From: Pseudomonadota bacterium
GTDB lineage: Bacteria > Pseudomonadota > Gammaproteobacteria > UBA5335
Reading direction: 5' to 3'
Assembly (NCBI GenBank): GCA_034189865.1
Contig: JAXHTV010000005.1
Location: forward strand, 56,051 to 120,050
DNA: 64,000 nt
Under the pieces are notes generated by a model, which worked only from the letters and a program-made list of their open reading frames with translations, ran no database searches and was not told the DNA's origin. Below, piece after piece: positions 1 to 11,005 of this stretch. A program made the translations under genes and the position numbers. Each line of letters starts with the position of its first letter. Positions within the stretch are counted from its first letter, which is position 1.

Positions 1-106
1 GGGAAAAACGCAAACGCCCGAAGCGCTGATGTAGCAAACCCAAACCCTGAACGATATGTTCACGGGGCGCAACGTTGCTCCCCAGGCTAAGAAAGACCTC
101 AACCAT
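1..106 (-). CDS. folK: 2-amino-4-hydroxy-6-hydroxymethyldihydropteridine pyrophosphokinase (HPPK), N-terminal fragment cut by the window edge
   Basis: Only the first 35 codons lie in the window. Translated on the minus strand they begin MVEVFLSLGSNVAPREHI and continue through a QRFGRLRFS stretch. This is the classic HPPK opening: a beta strand, LGSN, then the helix leading to the FG..S motif. The family transfers pyrophosphate from ATP to 6-hydroxymethyl-dihydropterin in folate synthesis. The ATG overlaps the folB stop by 8 bases (ATGGTTGA), which indicates translational coupling. The rest of the gene lies left of position 1. The fragment is short, but the N-terminal motif plus the folB neighbour make the call fairly safe. 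Confidence 0.8.
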   Translation of the reverse strand, partial: MVEVFLSLGSNVAPREHIVQGLGLLHQRFGRLRFS

Positions 107-488
107 CGGCAGGAATCCGGAGGGGTGGCTCATAATCGGGCTGCATCCGCTCGATCACCACACCCACATCCCGGGCGCCCCGCACGGCGCCGGCCTTATT
201 CACCCGCAGACGAACCCAAGGCACATCGAATTCCGTCAGAATGATCTGCGCGACTCGCTCCGCCAACGTTTCCACCAGCTGAAACTCACTGGCCGCGACA
301 AAGCCGATCAGACGCTTGGCCACCGCTTTGTAGTCCAAGGCGTGGGCAATATCGTCGTGCTCAGCCGCCCGGCCAATGTCGGTGGCCATATCCAAATCCA
401 GACTGATCGTTTGCTTAACGCGACGTTCCCAATCGAAAACACCGATGACGGTGTCGATTTTGAGATCCCTCAAGTAGACGATATCCAT
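99..488 (-). CDS. folB: dihydroneopterin aldolase
   Basis: A 129-residue protein starting MDIVYLRDLKIDTVIGVFDWE, the standard FolB opening (short strand, then IGV..WER). The family's length is about 120 residues. The LDYKAVAKRL segment and the late VRLRVNKAGAVRGARDVGVVIER stretch match the tunnelling-fold core, including the conserved Lys before the last strand. It converts dihydroneopterin to 6-hydroxymethyl-dihydropterin, the substrate of the next gene, folK, which it overlaps by 8 bases. It lies 31 bases after tsaD on the same strand and is probably co-transcribed with it. A longer in-frame reading up to 626 exists, but it runs into the tsaD end and the extra residues do not look like FolB. 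Confidence 0.92.
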   Translation of the reverse strand: MDIVYLRDLKIDTVIGVFDWERRVKQTISLDLDMATDIGRAAEHDDIAHALDYKAVAKRLIGFVAASEFQLVETLAERVAQIILTEFDVPWVRLRVNKAGAVRGARDVGVVIERMQPDYEPPLRIPADG

Positions 489-519
489 AACCGCAGAAAC
501 CTTTTGACAAACCGCCGCG

Positions 520-1560
520 TCATACCGACACGGCTGAAAGCGAATCCAGGGGCCATCGCGGGCGGACCTGCAGCGACGAATCCCGCGAGACCTCATCACC
601 CAAACGCTTGCATCCAGCAAGCGCAATCATGGCGCCGTTGTCAGTACAAAATTCCAATCGCGGGTAGGCCACATGCACACCGTTCTGCCGACCCAGCTCT
701 TCCAACGATGCGCGAAGCCGTCGATTGGCGCCCACGCCGCCCGCAACCACCAACTGGGACAAGCCGGTCACGGTAAGCGCCCGGGCACTTTTTTCCCGCA
801 ACACGTCCACCACCGCATCTTGAAACGCTCGAGCCAAGTCTGCTCGGGCCTGATCACGCTCGCCAGGCTCGGAAATAGAATCAATCTGCCCCCGAACGGC
901 ATGTAATACGGCCGTTTTCAGACCACTGAAACTAAAATCCAAACCGGGACGATCCAGCATGGGACGCGGCAGATCGAACCGTCCCGGGCGCCCCTGTTCT
1001 GCCAGTTCGGCCAGAGCCGGGCCACCAGGATACGGCAGGGTAAGCAACTTCGCCGTCTTATCGAATGCCTCTCCGGCGGCGTCGTCCAGCGATTCGCCCA
1101 GCAACTGATAGCGCCCCACCCCATCGACGCGCACCAGCAAAGTGTGGCCACCGGATACCAATAGGGCCAAAAATGGAAACGTCGGAGGATCTTCCTCCAG
1201 AAGCGGCGATAAAAGATGCCCTTCCAAATGGTGCACCGGCACGCTGGGAAGATCCCAGGCCATTGCCAAGGACCGCGCAACGGTGGCGCCGACCATCAGC
1301 GCGCCCACCAAGCCAGGTCCTGCGGTGTATGCAATCCCGTCCAGCGACTCGTGCGTCTGCCCACTGGCGCTGAGCACTTCCCGAATTAAGGGCAGAAGCT
1401 TGCGAACATGGTCTCTGGACGCCAATTCCGGTACGACGCCGCCGAATTCGCGGTGCAGGTCAATTTGACTGTAAAGCGCGTTGGCAACCAATCCCCGCTC
1501 GTCATCGTAAATCGCCACGCCGGTTTCGTCACAAGACGTCTCAATTCCCAATACCCGCAT
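520..1560 (-). CDS. tsaD: tRNA N6-adenosine threonylcarbamoyltransferase TsaD
   Basis: A 346-residue ASKHA-fold protein. It opens [20 protein letters not shown] and carries the metal-binding HHLEGH motif near residue 110, a phosphate-binding SGGHT motif soon after, and the C-terminal [10 protein letters not shown] and [10 protein letters not shown] motifs. TsaD transfers the threonylcarbamoyl group to A37 of tRNAs that read ANN codons, together with TsaB, TsaC and TsaE. The ATG at 1560 was chosen because the family starts at this point; residues upstream in frame are not conserved in type. It is divergent from rpsU, the usual gammaproteobacterial arrangement, and is followed by folB and folK. 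Confidence 0.96.
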   Translation of the reverse strand: MRVLGIETSCDETGVAIYDDERGLVANALYSQIDLHREFGGVVPELASRDHVRKLLPLIREVLSASGQTHESLDGIAYTAGPGLVGALMVGATVARSLAMAWDLPSVPVHHLEGHLLSPLLEEDPPTFPFLALLVSGGHTLLVRVDGVGRYQLLGESLDDAAGEAFDKTAKLLTLPYPGGPALAELAEQGRPGRFDLPRPMLDRPGLDFSFSGLKTAVLHAVRGQIDSISEPGERDQARADLARAFQDAVVDVLREKSARALTVTGLSQLVVAGGVGANRRLRASLEELGRQNGVHVAYPRLEFCTDNGAMIALAGCKRLGDEVSRDSSLQVRPRWPLDSLSAVSV

Positions 1561-1589
1561 AGTTATAAATCGCCCGTCACTTCTGTGTT

Positions 1590-1618
1590 TTGCAATTGTA
1601 ACCTTACAAGGATAAACT
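1590..1618 (+). promoter_or_regulatory. candidate sigma-70 promoter for rpsU-yqeY-dnaG
   Basis: TTGCAA at 1590-1595 and TAAACT at 1613-1618 are separated by 17 bases in the gap between divergent tsaD and rpsU. Each hexamer matches the consensus at four of six positions. It is placed about 100 bases ahead of the rpsU start. Read by eye only, so alternatives in this AT-rich stretch are possible. Confidence 0.35.
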
Positions 1619-1717
1619 TTGGCGCTTTCCCGGCTTTGGCGGCACAAACCAGAGCACGGGTTTTGTTGTCTCAAAATTCGCCGCTGGCTACCGGCGAAAG
1701 GCACAGGTGATGCTTTA

Positions 1718-1933
1718 ATGCCAACTGTACGAGTTAAAGAAAACGAGTATTTCGATGCGGCTTTACGTCGTTTCAAGCGCGCATGCGAAAAAGCCGGCGT
1801 GCTGACCGAAGTACGTCGTCGCGAGTTTTACGAAAAACCCACGCAAGAGCGCAAGCGCAAGCGGGCCGCAGCCGTAAAGCGTCACTCCAAGCGCTTGCAG
1901 CGAGAGCAGCAACGCCGCACCCGCCCGTATTAA
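1718..1933 (+). CDS. rpsU: small ribosomal subunit protein bS21
   Basis: A 71-residue, very basic protein beginning [21 protein letters not shown] and rich in Arg and Lys through [17 protein letters not shown]. This matches bS21 in length and sequence type. It binds the 30S platform near the anti-Shine-Dalgarno end of 16S rRNA. The start at 1718 was chosen from the invariant family opening (MP.V..). It heads the macromolecular-synthesis operon with yqeY 32 bases downstream and dnaG and rpoD beyond. Confidence 0.96.
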   Translation: MPTVRVKENEYFDAALRRFKRACEKAGVLTEVRRREFYEKPTQERKRKRAAAVKRHSKRLQREQQRRTRPY

Positions 1934-1965
1934 GCGCGGGCCATCGCGTTCCGAACCGAGCCATC

Positions 1966-2412
1966 ATGTCCCTCAAAGACCGCATCCAGGACGACATGAA
2001 AGCCGCCATGCGCAGCAAGGAAAAAGCGCGTTTGGCGACCATTCGTATGCTGCTGGCGGCGATCAAACAGGTGGAAGTGGATTCGCGTGAAGCGGTCGAC
2101 GACGCCGGCGTGCTGACCATTCTCGAGAAAATGGTCAAGCAGCGCCGGGAGGCCGCCGAACAGTACGATGCGGGCGGACGGGCTGAGCTGGCCGACAAAG
2201 AACGGGCGGAAATCGACATTTTGGCCGACTACCTGCCCACCCCGCTGACCGAAGCCGAAATCACCGACCTCGTCTCTCAAACGATCGCCGAATCGGGTGC
2301 GGAGTCGGTCAAAGACATGGGCAAAGTCATGGCGGGGCTCAAGAGCAAGATGCAGGGCCGAGCTGACATGGCCAAGGTCAGCGCCTTGGTACGCCAACGG
2401 CTATCCGGCTAA
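1966..2412 (+). CDS. yqeY: GatB/YqeY domain protein
   Basis: A 148-residue protein starting MSLKDRIQDDMKAAMRSKEK, with the LLAAIKQVEVDSR helix and a C-terminal helical bundle ending in DMGKVMAGLKSKMQGRADMAKVS. These are hallmarks of the YqeY family, which resembles the tail domain of the amidotransferase subunit GatB. The family is about 150 residues long and commonly sits between rpsU and dnaG. Its role is not firmly known; a tRNA-related function is inferred from the GatB resemblance only. Confidence 0.9.
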   Translation: MSLKDRIQDDMKAAMRSKEKARLATIRMLLAAIKQVEVDSREAVDDAGVLTILEKMVKQRREAAEQYDAGGRAELADKERAEIDILADYLPTPLTEAEITDLVSQTIAESGAESVKDMGKVMAGLKSKMQGRADMAKVSALVRQRLSG

Positions 2413-2489
2413 CAACCATTGCTATACTGGCAGGGTTCCGCGCCAACGTCCGGCGCGGCGTTTAGGGCAAAACGCCCACGAGCTTCTCC

Positions 2490-4232
2490 ATGGCCGGACC
2501 GATCCCCCAATCCTTCATCGATGAGCTGCTGTCGCGAGTCGACATCGTCGAGCTCATTGACAACCGTGTACCGCTAAAAAAAGCCGGTCGCGATTTCAGC
2601 GCCTGCTGCCCTTTTCACAACGAGAAAACGCCTTCCTTCACCGTCAGCCCCAGCAAACAGTTCTACCACTGCTTTGGCTGTGGCGCCCATGGCTCCGCCC
2701 TCGGCTTTCTGATGGAATTCGACAAACTCGAATTCCCAGATGCCGTTCGACAATTGGCGGAGCAAGTGGGCATGGAGATTCCGGCCAACGCGCAAGAACC
2801 CCACGCGCAGCCAGGGCACGCCGAGTTGCGGGCGCTGATGGATGAGGTCAAAGACTATTATCGGCAAGCACTCAAACAATCCTCCACTGCGATCGACTAC
2901 CTCAAATCCCGTGGCTTGAGCGGACGTACCGCGGCCCAATACGCCATCGGCTACGCGCCAGCCGGGTGGAACAACCTGACCGAGCGCTTCGGGCGCGACC
3001 GCGAGAGGCAAAAGCAATTGCTCGCCGGCGGGCTGCTGATTCAAAGCGACAAGCAACCCAATCGCCGCTACGACCGATTCCGCAACCGGATCATGTTCCC
3101 CATCCGAGATCGACGTGGACGCACACTCGGCTTCGGCGGAAGGGCCATCGGCGACGACAGCCCCAAATACCTCAACTCACCAGAAACCCCACTGTTCCAC
3201 AAAGGCCGGGAACTGTATGGATTGCACGAAGCCAAACAAGCCCATCAGCAGCTGACCCAGCTGCTGATCGTGGAAGGCTACATGGACGTACTCATGCTGG
3301 CCGAACACGGCATCACTCACGCCGTTGCAACACTGGGTACCGCCACCACCGGAGAACACATCCGCCAGCTGTTTCGGGTCGCGCCGGAACTGATTTTCTG
3401 CTTCGACGGCGACCGTGCCGGGCGCGAGGCCGCATGGCGCGCATTGGAACAGACCCTACCCTTCATGCGCGACGGGCATCGTGCGGGGTTTTTATTCTTA
3501 CCTGAAGGCCATGATCCGGATTCGCTCATACGGGAACGAGGCCGGAGCGGTTTTGAACAGCTCGTCGGTCATCCGATACCGCTTTCAGAATTTCTCGTTA
3601 AGCGATTGAGCGAGACCATCGATATAACTCACGTCGATGGACGCGCTGCGTTGGTCGAGGCCGCAAAGCCGTATATTCAGAAAATCCCACCAGGAGCATT
3701 TCGGCTTTTGATGGAGGAACAACTCGCGGACTTTGCCCGTGTAAAAAGCGAAAAACTATCTATTCTTATGGGCAAGTCGGAGGATCAACGCCCCCGAGGC
3801 CGTCCTGGCAGGCCGCGCAGCCGCACCAGAATGACGCCCGTACGAAAACTGATCGCACTGTTGCTCAACGACATGACGCTGGCCTTGGGGGTCAAAGAAG
3901 TCGATCAACTCAGGGACGTCAATATTGAAGGCACAGAATTATTGGCCGACATCATTGAACTTGTGCAACAAAACCCCCATCTAAGGACTGGAGCACTGCT
4001 CGAGCATTGGCGAGGCCACCCAGCGGGCCCTCACCTCGCCAAACTGGCAGGCGTGTCGATGGAATTAGGCGGTGAAGACCTCACCCGCGAGTTCGAGGAA
4101 TTACTCTCGTGGCTTCGACAACGGCAGCCGGGACAGCGATTGGAGAGCCTGCTGGAAAAGGCGCAAGAGACAGATTTGAGCGCTCATGAGCGTGAAGAAC
4201 TACGACGTTTGCTGGCACAACGCCAAAATTAG
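2490..4232 (+). CDS. dnaG: DNA primase
   Basis: A 580-residue replication primase. The N-terminal CHC2-type zinc domain shows C..H near residues 40-43 and CFGCG near residue 62. The TOPRIM catalytic core carries LLIVEGYMDVLMLAEHG and a metal-binding CFDGDRAGREAAWRAL motif. The C-terminal third is the helicase-binding region. It synthesises RNA primers on the lagging strand with DnaB. The length is normal for gammaproteobacteria. It starts 77 bases after yqeY and precedes rpoD in the conserved order rpsU-dnaG-rpoD. Confidence 0.96.
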   Translation: MAGPIPQSFIDELLSRVDIVELIDNRVPLKKAGRDFSACCPFHNEKTPSFTVSPSKQFYHCFGCGAHGSALGFLMEFDKLEFPDAVRQLAEQVGMEIPANAQEPHAQPGHAELRALMDEVKDYYRQALKQSSTAIDYLKSRGLSGRTAAQYAIGYAPAGWNNLTERFGRDRERQKQLLAGGLLIQSDKQPNRRYDRFRNRIMFPIRDRRGRTLGFGGRAIGDDSPKYLNSPETPLFHKGRELYGLHEAKQAHQQLTQLLIVEGYMDVLMLAEHGITHAVATLGTATTGEHIRQLFRVAPELIFCFDGDRAGREAAWRALEQTLPFMRDGHRAGFLFLPEGHDPDSLIRERGRSGFEQLVGHPIPLSEFLVKRLSETIDITHVDGRAALVEAAKPYIQKIPPGAFRLLMEEQLADFARVKSEKLSILMGKSEDQRPRGRPGRPRSRTRMTPVRKLIALLLNDMTLALGVKEVDQLRDVNIEGTELLADIIELVQQNPHLRTGALLEHWRGHPAGPHLAKLAGVSMELGGEDLTREFEELLSWLRQRQPGQRLESLLEKAQETDLSAHEREELRRLLAQRQN

Positions 4233-4342
4233 CCGATATCCATGGCTTGAGAATACAGCGTCAAGATTCTATGCAACGCGATTTGGGTATTGTACAATGG
4301 TCGGTTTTAGCCGATCAATCAGCCAGGTGAAATAAATTAGTT

Positions 4343-6208
4343 ATGAGCGAAGATCACCGTTCCCAGCTGAAGTCCCTCATCTCGAAAGGAAAGGATCAAG
4401 GCTATCTAACTTACGCGGAAGTTAACGATCACCTGCCCGACGACATCGTCGATCCGGATCAGATCGAAGACATCGTAGGCATGATCAACGATATGGGAAT
4501 CGCGGTTCGCGAACACGCGCCCGATTCCGAAGAGTTGCTGCTATCCGATACAGCCGTCACCTCTGACGACGAAGATGACGCGGAAGAAGCCGTGGCTGCT
4601 TTGGCGTCCACAGTCGACTCCGAACTCGGCCGCACCACCGACCCCGTCCGCATGTACATGCGGGAAATGGGCACTGTGGAGCTTCTCACCCGGGAAGGTG
4701 AAATCAGCATTGCCAAGCGGATCGAAGAAGGCCAAAGCGAAGTACTGAAGGCGCTCGCGAGCTATCCGGCGTCGATCGAATACGTGCTCTCCGAGTACGA
4801 CCGAATTGTCGAACAAGGCGGCCGATTGTCTGACCTGGTGGTGGGCTTTGTAGACCCCTCAGAGCTGGAAAATCAATTTACCGACGATGAAACCGGCTAC
4901 GTCCCCCCTGAAATGGAGGCGGACGCGCAATCGGATGAAGCTCTGGAAGGGAGCGAAGACGAAGAAGATGCCGAAACGGCTGAAGCGGAAACCGGACCGG
5001 ACCCGGAAGAAGTTGCAGCCCGCATGGTCGATCTTCGAAGCCAACTCGACAAGACGCTGACAGCGCTGCAAAAAAAGGGCATCAATCATCAAGACAGCCA
5101 GAGCGAACGACAAATGCTGCTGGCCATGTTCATGCACCTTAAGCTTTCACCACGGATCGTCCAGGAGCTCAGCGATCAACTGCGCGAGCTGGTGGATCAA
5201 GTGCGATCGATCGAACGGCAGATTCTCGATATCTGCGTGGTTCAGGCCGGCATGTCCCGCCGTGATTTCCTGCTGCAGTTCCAGGATCACGAAACGGAGA
5301 CCACCTGGATCGACAAGCAGATCCGCGCTAAACGCAAGCACTCGGCGACCATCGCCCGCAACCGGGATGAAATCGTGCGCCTGCAGGAAAGCTTGAAGAA
5401 AATCGAGCAATCCACGTTGATACCCTTGCAAAACATCAAGGAAATCAACCGCCAGAAAAGCATCGGTGAGGCTAAAGCGCGGCGCGCCAAAAAAGAAATG
5501 GTGGAAGCCAACCTCCGGTTGGTCATCTCCATCGCCAAGAAGTACACCAATCGTGGCCTGCAGTTTCTGGACCTGATCCAGGAAGGCAATATTGGCTTGA
5601 TGAAAGCCGTAGATAAATTCGAATATCGCCGCGGCTACAAGTTTTCCACCTACGCAACCTGGTGGATTCGCCAAGCCATCACGCGGTCCATTGCCGACCA
5701 AGCGCGAACCATCCGCATTCCGGTACATATGATCGAAACGATCAACAAACTCAATCGGGTTTCGCGCCAAATGCTGCAAGAAATCGGTCGGGAACCCACG
5801 CCCGACGAGTTGGCCGAAAAAATGGAAATGCCGGAGGACAAAGTCCGAAAGGTGTTAAAAATCGCCAAAGAGCCCATATCCATGGAGACGCCCATTGGAG
5901 ACGACGAAGACTCTCATTTGGGCGACTTCATCGAAGACCTCAACATCGCCTCGCCGATGGAAATGGCCACTAAAGAGGGGCTCAGCGAAGCCACGCACAA
6001 CATGCTGGCCACACTGACGCCTCGCGAAGCCAAAGTGCTGCGCATGCGCTTCGGCATCGAAATGAACACCGACCATACCCTTGAGGAAGTCGGCAAGCAA
6101 TTCGATGTGACGCGTGAACGCATTCGGCAAATCGAGGCCAAGGCGCTCCGCAAACTCCGTCATCCCAGCCGGTCGGAGTCTTTGCGCAGCTTCCTCGACG
6201 AAAGCTGA
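4343..6208 (+). CDS. rpoD: RNA polymerase primary sigma factor (sigma-70)
   Basis: A 621-residue housekeeping sigma factor. Region 1.1 covers roughly residues 1-90, and region 1.2 contains [24 protein letters not shown] long acidic non-conserved region contains runs of Asp and Glu. Region 2 contains [20 protein letters not shown] and the -10 reading helix ([18 protein letters not shown]). Region 4.2 has the -35 reading helix in [26 protein letters not shown]. The start is ATG at 4343, about 110 bases past dnaG; a TACAAT hexamer at 4293-4298 could be part of an extra internal promoter. Transcription probably ends at the hairpin at 6245. Confidence 0.97.
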   Translation: MSEDHRSQLKSLISKGKDQGYLTYAEVNDHLPDDIVDPDQIEDIVGMINDMGIAVREHAPDSEELLLSDTAVTSDDEDDAEEAVAALASTVDSELGRTTDPVRMYMREMGTVELLTREGEISIAKRIEEGQSEVLKALASYPASIEYVLSEYDRIVEQGGRLSDLVVGFVDPSELENQFTDDETGYVPPEMEADAQSDEALEGSEDEEDAETAEAETGPDPEEVAARMVDLRSQLDKTLTALQKKGINHQDSQSERQMLLAMFMHLKLSPRIVQELSDQLRELVDQVRSIERQILDICVVQAGMSRRDFLLQFQDHETETTWIDKQIRAKRKHSATIARNRDEIVRLQESLKKIEQSTLIPLQNIKEINRQKSIGEAKARRAKKEMVEANLRLVISIAKKYTNRGLQFLDLIQEGNIGLMKAVDKFEYRRGYKFSTYATWWIRQAITRSIADQARTIRIPVHMIETINKLNRVSRQMLQEIGREPTPDELAEKMEMPEDKVRKVLKIAKEPISMETPIGDDEDSHLGDFIEDLNIASPMEMATKEGLSEATHNMLATLTPREAKVLRMRFGIEMNTDHTLEEVGKQFDVTRERIRQIEAKALRKLRHPSRSESLRSFLDES

Positions 6209-6244
6209 CCGATCGTTCGGAAGAACGAACGGCGTAAAACCCAA

Positions 6245-6280
6245 GGCACGCGTCGCCCATGTGACGCGTGCCTTCATTTT
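6245..6280 (+). terminator. intrinsic terminator after rpoD
   Basis: A perfect 10-base-pair stem pairs GGCACGCGTC (6245-6254) with GACGCGTGCC (6263-6272) around an 8-base loop, followed by TTCATTTT. It stands 37 bases after the rpoD stop and before the tRNA, so it probably ends the rpsU-rpoD operon. Confidence 0.8.
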
Positions 6281-6347
6281 GGCTTATACTTCCGTGTCGC
6301 CCAACACCAGGGCGACCGTCTATTTTCGTCGACGCTTCTTTAAGCTA

Positions 6348-6424
<77 letters not shown>

Positions 6425-6582
6425 CGCTCTTGGATCTGACGACCCGTCTTTTGTTCTCCACCCCCTGACTTTAAAAACCCAAATAACAAGCATATTCGTG
6501 CCAAACTATTGGGCGAACGATAAAACCCAAAAGACCAGAACAACGCTATGATTTCGGGTTCCCACGTGACGAAGCCACAGCC

Positions 6583-7584
6583 ATGAAACGAAGGTATTGC
6601 GCGCTCTTTGGGCTGATCTTCGTCGTGCTTTCCGGCCTCTGTCCTCAAACGTTCGCCCATGAACTTCAGCCCAGCTCGCTAGCGCTGAAACAACTTTCAG
6701 GCGAGCGTTACGAGCTCATCTGGCGGGCACCGATCTACTACAACGAGCCCCATCCGGCCAAATTGCAATTGCCGGAACATTGGCAAATGCTGGTGGAACC
6801 TACAGTCCGGCAGCTGCCGGACTCGGCCGTTCATCGCTACCTCGTGACGGTCCCGGATGGTGGCATGGATGGCAGCATGATCCGTTTTATCGGCCTGGAA
6901 GCGACCATCACGGATGTGTTCGCGCGGATCACCTGGTTGGATGGCACGCAAACCACAGCCATGGCTCGGCCCGGAAAGCCGTGGCTGGAGATCGTCACCG
7001 AGCTCTCAGCCTGGCAAGTCGCCGGTGACTACACCATTCTCGGCGTTGACCACATCCTGTTTGGCTTCGATCACCTCAGCTTTGTCCTGGCCTTGCTGCT
7101 GCTGGTACAAGGCACGAAACGGCTGGTGATCACCGTGACATCCTTCACTTTGGCCCACAGCATTACCCTGGCAGGGGCGACTCTCGGCGTCGCTCGACTA
7201 CCGGGCCCGCCGGTGGAGGCCACCATCGCTCTCTCGATCCTATTTCTGGCCAGCGAACTGGTGCGCGTTAATCGGGGTCGAGCCAGTTTAACGGCCCAAT
7301 ATCCGTGGGTGGTGGCCTTTGTATTTGGTTTATTGCACGGCTTCGGCTTCGCCGGCGCCCTCACCGAGGTGGGGCTGCCACAAAACGAAGTGCCGCTGGC
7401 GCTGCTGATGTTCAACGTGGGCGTGGAACTGGGTCAACTGATGTTCGTTGCGGCAATTCTGACCTTAATGGCTGTGATGCATCGTCTACGGAGTCATTGG
7501 CCCGAGTGGGCACGGCAACTGCCGGCGTATGGAATTGGCAGCGTTGCTGCGTTCTGGCTCATCGAACGCCTCAGCAGCTTCTAG
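6583..7584 (+). CDS. HupE/UreJ family membrane protein
   Basis: A 333-residue protein. It has a signal peptide (MKRRYCALFGLIFVVLSGLC... cleaved near FAHE), an extracytoplasmic domain of about 120 residues, and a multi-helix membrane part. The membrane part contains GVDHILFGFDHLSFVLALLLL and VFGLLHGFGFAGAL, the His-rich motifs of HupE/UreJ proteins. Members of this family are thought to move or bind nickel or other metals, but this longer form with an N-terminal domain is common in genomes without an adjacent hydrogenase or urease. No such enzyme lies beside it here, so the substrate is unknown. It appears to be a single-gene unit. Confidence 0.8.
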   Translation: MKRRYCALFGLIFVVLSGLCPQTFAHELQPSSLALKQLSGERYELIWRAPIYYNEPHPAKLQLPEHWQMLVEPTVRQLPDSAVHRYLVTVPDGGMDGSMIRFIGLEATITDVFARITWLDGTQTTAMARPGKPWLEIVTELSAWQVAGDYTILGVDHILFGFDHLSFVLALLLLVQGTKRLVITVTSFTLAHSITLAGATLGVARLPGPPVEATIALSILFLASELVRVNRGRASLTAQYPWVVAFVFGLLHGFGFAGALTEVGLPQNEVPLALLMFNVGVELGQLMFVAAILTLMAVMHRLRSHWPEWARQLPAYGIGSVAAFWLIERLSSF

Positions 7585-7806
7585 GAAGAAGAGCGCCAAG
7601 CAGCCGTCATTCAACCATCGTGTTTGCGCCCCGAGCCCGAAACGCGCGGCTATCGCAGATATGGTTTTTCAGGAAACCCAACGGGTGACGTCGGCACTTA
7701 TCGTTGACAGGGCTAGGCGACGCAAAATAACGAGCCATAACAACCCGGCGATTCCTCAATGAGACGCTCCGACAGGAAAGGGTGTCATAGCGTGCATCGG
7801 CTGCGA

Positions 7807-8310
7807 TCAATCTTTCTCGGACTTATCCAAAGCGGTACTCTGCCGATCCAAAATCCCGATATCCAACACCGGCGACGCATCAATCCCCTCGGCGTCCATC
7901 ATTTGTGCGACGCGCTGGAGCGCGGAGATCATCATCGCCTGCTCCCAATCCTGCAAGTTTCCGAATCGCCGTGCGAAATGCTCCTGCAAAGGAATTGGGG
8001 CCTCCTTCAACACATCATCAGCTCGACCCGCCAGGTGAGCGTGCACTTTCCGTTTATCCGCCTTAGAACGCTCCCGATACACCAATCCTCTTTTTTCGAG
8101 CCTATCCAAAATGGTGGTCACGGTTGCATGACTCAGACTGACTTCGTGGGCGAGCTCACCGATCGTCAGCTCGCGCTTGTCGCGAATGGCCCGCAAGAGC
8201 AATATTTGCGGTGCTGTCAGGCCGGTGGTCTTTGCCAGATATTTTGAGTGGAGATCTGTCGCCCGGATAACGCGACGCAAAGCCACTAAGACTTCTTCGA
8301 TACGATTCAA
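7807..8310 (-). CDS. ectR: MarR-family transcriptional regulator, EctR-type repressor of ectoine genes
   Basis: A 167-residue winged-helix MarR protein. The HTH spans LTIGELAHEVSLSHATVTTILDRLEKRGLVYRE, followed by the wing SKADKRKVHAHL. It is transcribed divergently from ectA. The same arrangement is known for EctR1 in halophilic methylotrophs, where it represses ectABC-ask. That this protein does so is inferred from family and position. The start at 8310 gives MNRIEEVLVALRRVIRATD, a dimerisation helix typical of the group. Confidence 0.8.
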   Translation of the reverse strand: MNRIEEVLVALRRVIRATDLHSKYLAKTTGLTAPQILLLRAIRDKRELTIGELAHEVSLSHATVTTILDRLEKRGLVYRERSKADKRKVHAHLAGRADDVLKEAPIPLQEHFARRFGNLQDWEQAMMISALQRVAQMMDAEGIDASPVLDIGILDRQSTALDKSEKD

Positions 8311-8653
8311 CGGCCTACTCTACCTAATAAGGCGTCCCTATAAAGAGCCGCCATTATAAGACCAGCTTATTTAGAAAACGAAGGTTTAGAACACCCGGCG
8401 CGCCCCCGGGAGCGAACGCCGGCAAACCGGAAGGAGCGGCACAACCGCCCAAACTAACGCTTGATACCCCATTCTCGCCTTCTGAACAGGCGATCACTGG
8501 AGCCGCAGGCTTATTTCGTGTAGAATACTTCCTGCTCTAATATTAGAATCAGACCATTGCACTTAATAATGGCTAATTAATAAAGACTTTTTGCTGCCTC
8601 GGCAAGTTAATTTATTTTGAGCGCTAAACATATAATCCGGATACGGAGGTTTT
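8311..8653. promoter_or_regulatory. divergent ectR/ectA control region with a 12-base palindrome
   Basis: No gene is visible in these 343 bases. The half near ectR is GC-rich; the half near ectA turns sharply AT-rich from about 8510. TCTAATATTAGA at 8536-8547 is a perfect palindrome and a candidate EctR operator. TTGCAC at 8557-8562 with TAATAA at 8578-8583 could form a weak plus-strand promoter, although its 15-base spacing is short. TAGAAT at 8521-8526 is another possible -10 element. Osmotically induced ect promoters often depart from the sigma-70 consensus, so none of these is certain. Confidence 0.5.
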
Positions 8654-10458
<1,805 letters not shown>

Positions 10459-10525
10459 CCCGGTCCGAAGCGACACCTGAGGCCCGCTTGTTCTATCTGA
10501 CATTTGAGCTGACGAGGACAAAGAA

Positions 10526-10924
10526 ATGATCGTAAGAAATTTGGCAGACGCCCGGCAGTCGAACCGAAGAATCGTCTCACCTGACGGAAACTGGGAAAGC
10601 ACGCGCCTGCTGCTAAAAGACGATCACATGGGATTTTCCTTTCATATCACGACGATCTACAAAGGCGCCGATTTCCAAATGCACTACCAAAATCATTTGG
10701 AATCCGTTTATTGCCTATCGGGTACCGGCGAGGTTGAAACGGTTGGTGACAGAAAGAAATATCCCATAGCGCCGGGCACGATCTACATCTTGGACCAGCA
10801 CGACAGACACATATTACGTGCTTTTTCAGAAATGACATTGGCTTGTGTATTTAACCCCCCGCTAAACGGAAATGAGGTACACAACGCCGAAGGTGCCTAT
10901 GAGTTGGATGCAGAGGCCATTTAA
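10526..10924 (+). CDS. ectC: L-ectoine synthase
   Basis: A 132-residue cupin-type protein beginning [25 protein letters not shown]. Motifs include [20 protein letters not shown], with the metal-binding Glu and Tyr region, and [11 protein letters not shown]. It closes the ring of N-gamma-acetyl-diaminobutyrate to ectoine. It starts 67 bases after ectB behind a GAGGA ribosome-binding site. The length is standard for EctC. Confidence 0.97.
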   Translation: MIVRNLADARQSNRRIVSPDGNWESTRLLLKDDHMGFSFHITTIYKGADFQMHYQNHLESVYCLSGTGEVETVGDRKKYPIAPGTIYILDQHDRHILRAFSEMTLACVFNPPLNGNEVHNAEGAYELDAEAI

Positions 10925-10956
10925 GATCAGGAAAGATATCGGAAACTGTAACCCGT

Positions 10957-10977
10957 TCGGCTCCTGCCATGAGCCGA
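10957..10977 (+). terminator. hairpin between ectC and ask, possible attenuator
   Basis: TCGGCTC (10957-10963) pairs with GAGCCGA (10971-10977) around a 7-base loop and is followed by TAAATTGATTATT rather than a clean T run. It could lower read-through into ask or stabilise the ectABC message. Confidence 0.35.
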
Positions 10978-11005
10978 TAAATTGATTATTAGCGCAAGAA
11001 AAATT

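Noticed and set aside
1561..1776. N-terminal extension of tsaD toward rpsU
   Set aside because: TsaD proteins begin at MRVLGIETS; the extension overlaps the rpsU promoter and coding region.
7585..7806. Small frames between hupE-like gene and ectR
   Set aside because: No ribosome-binding site and no family resemblance; treated as spacer.
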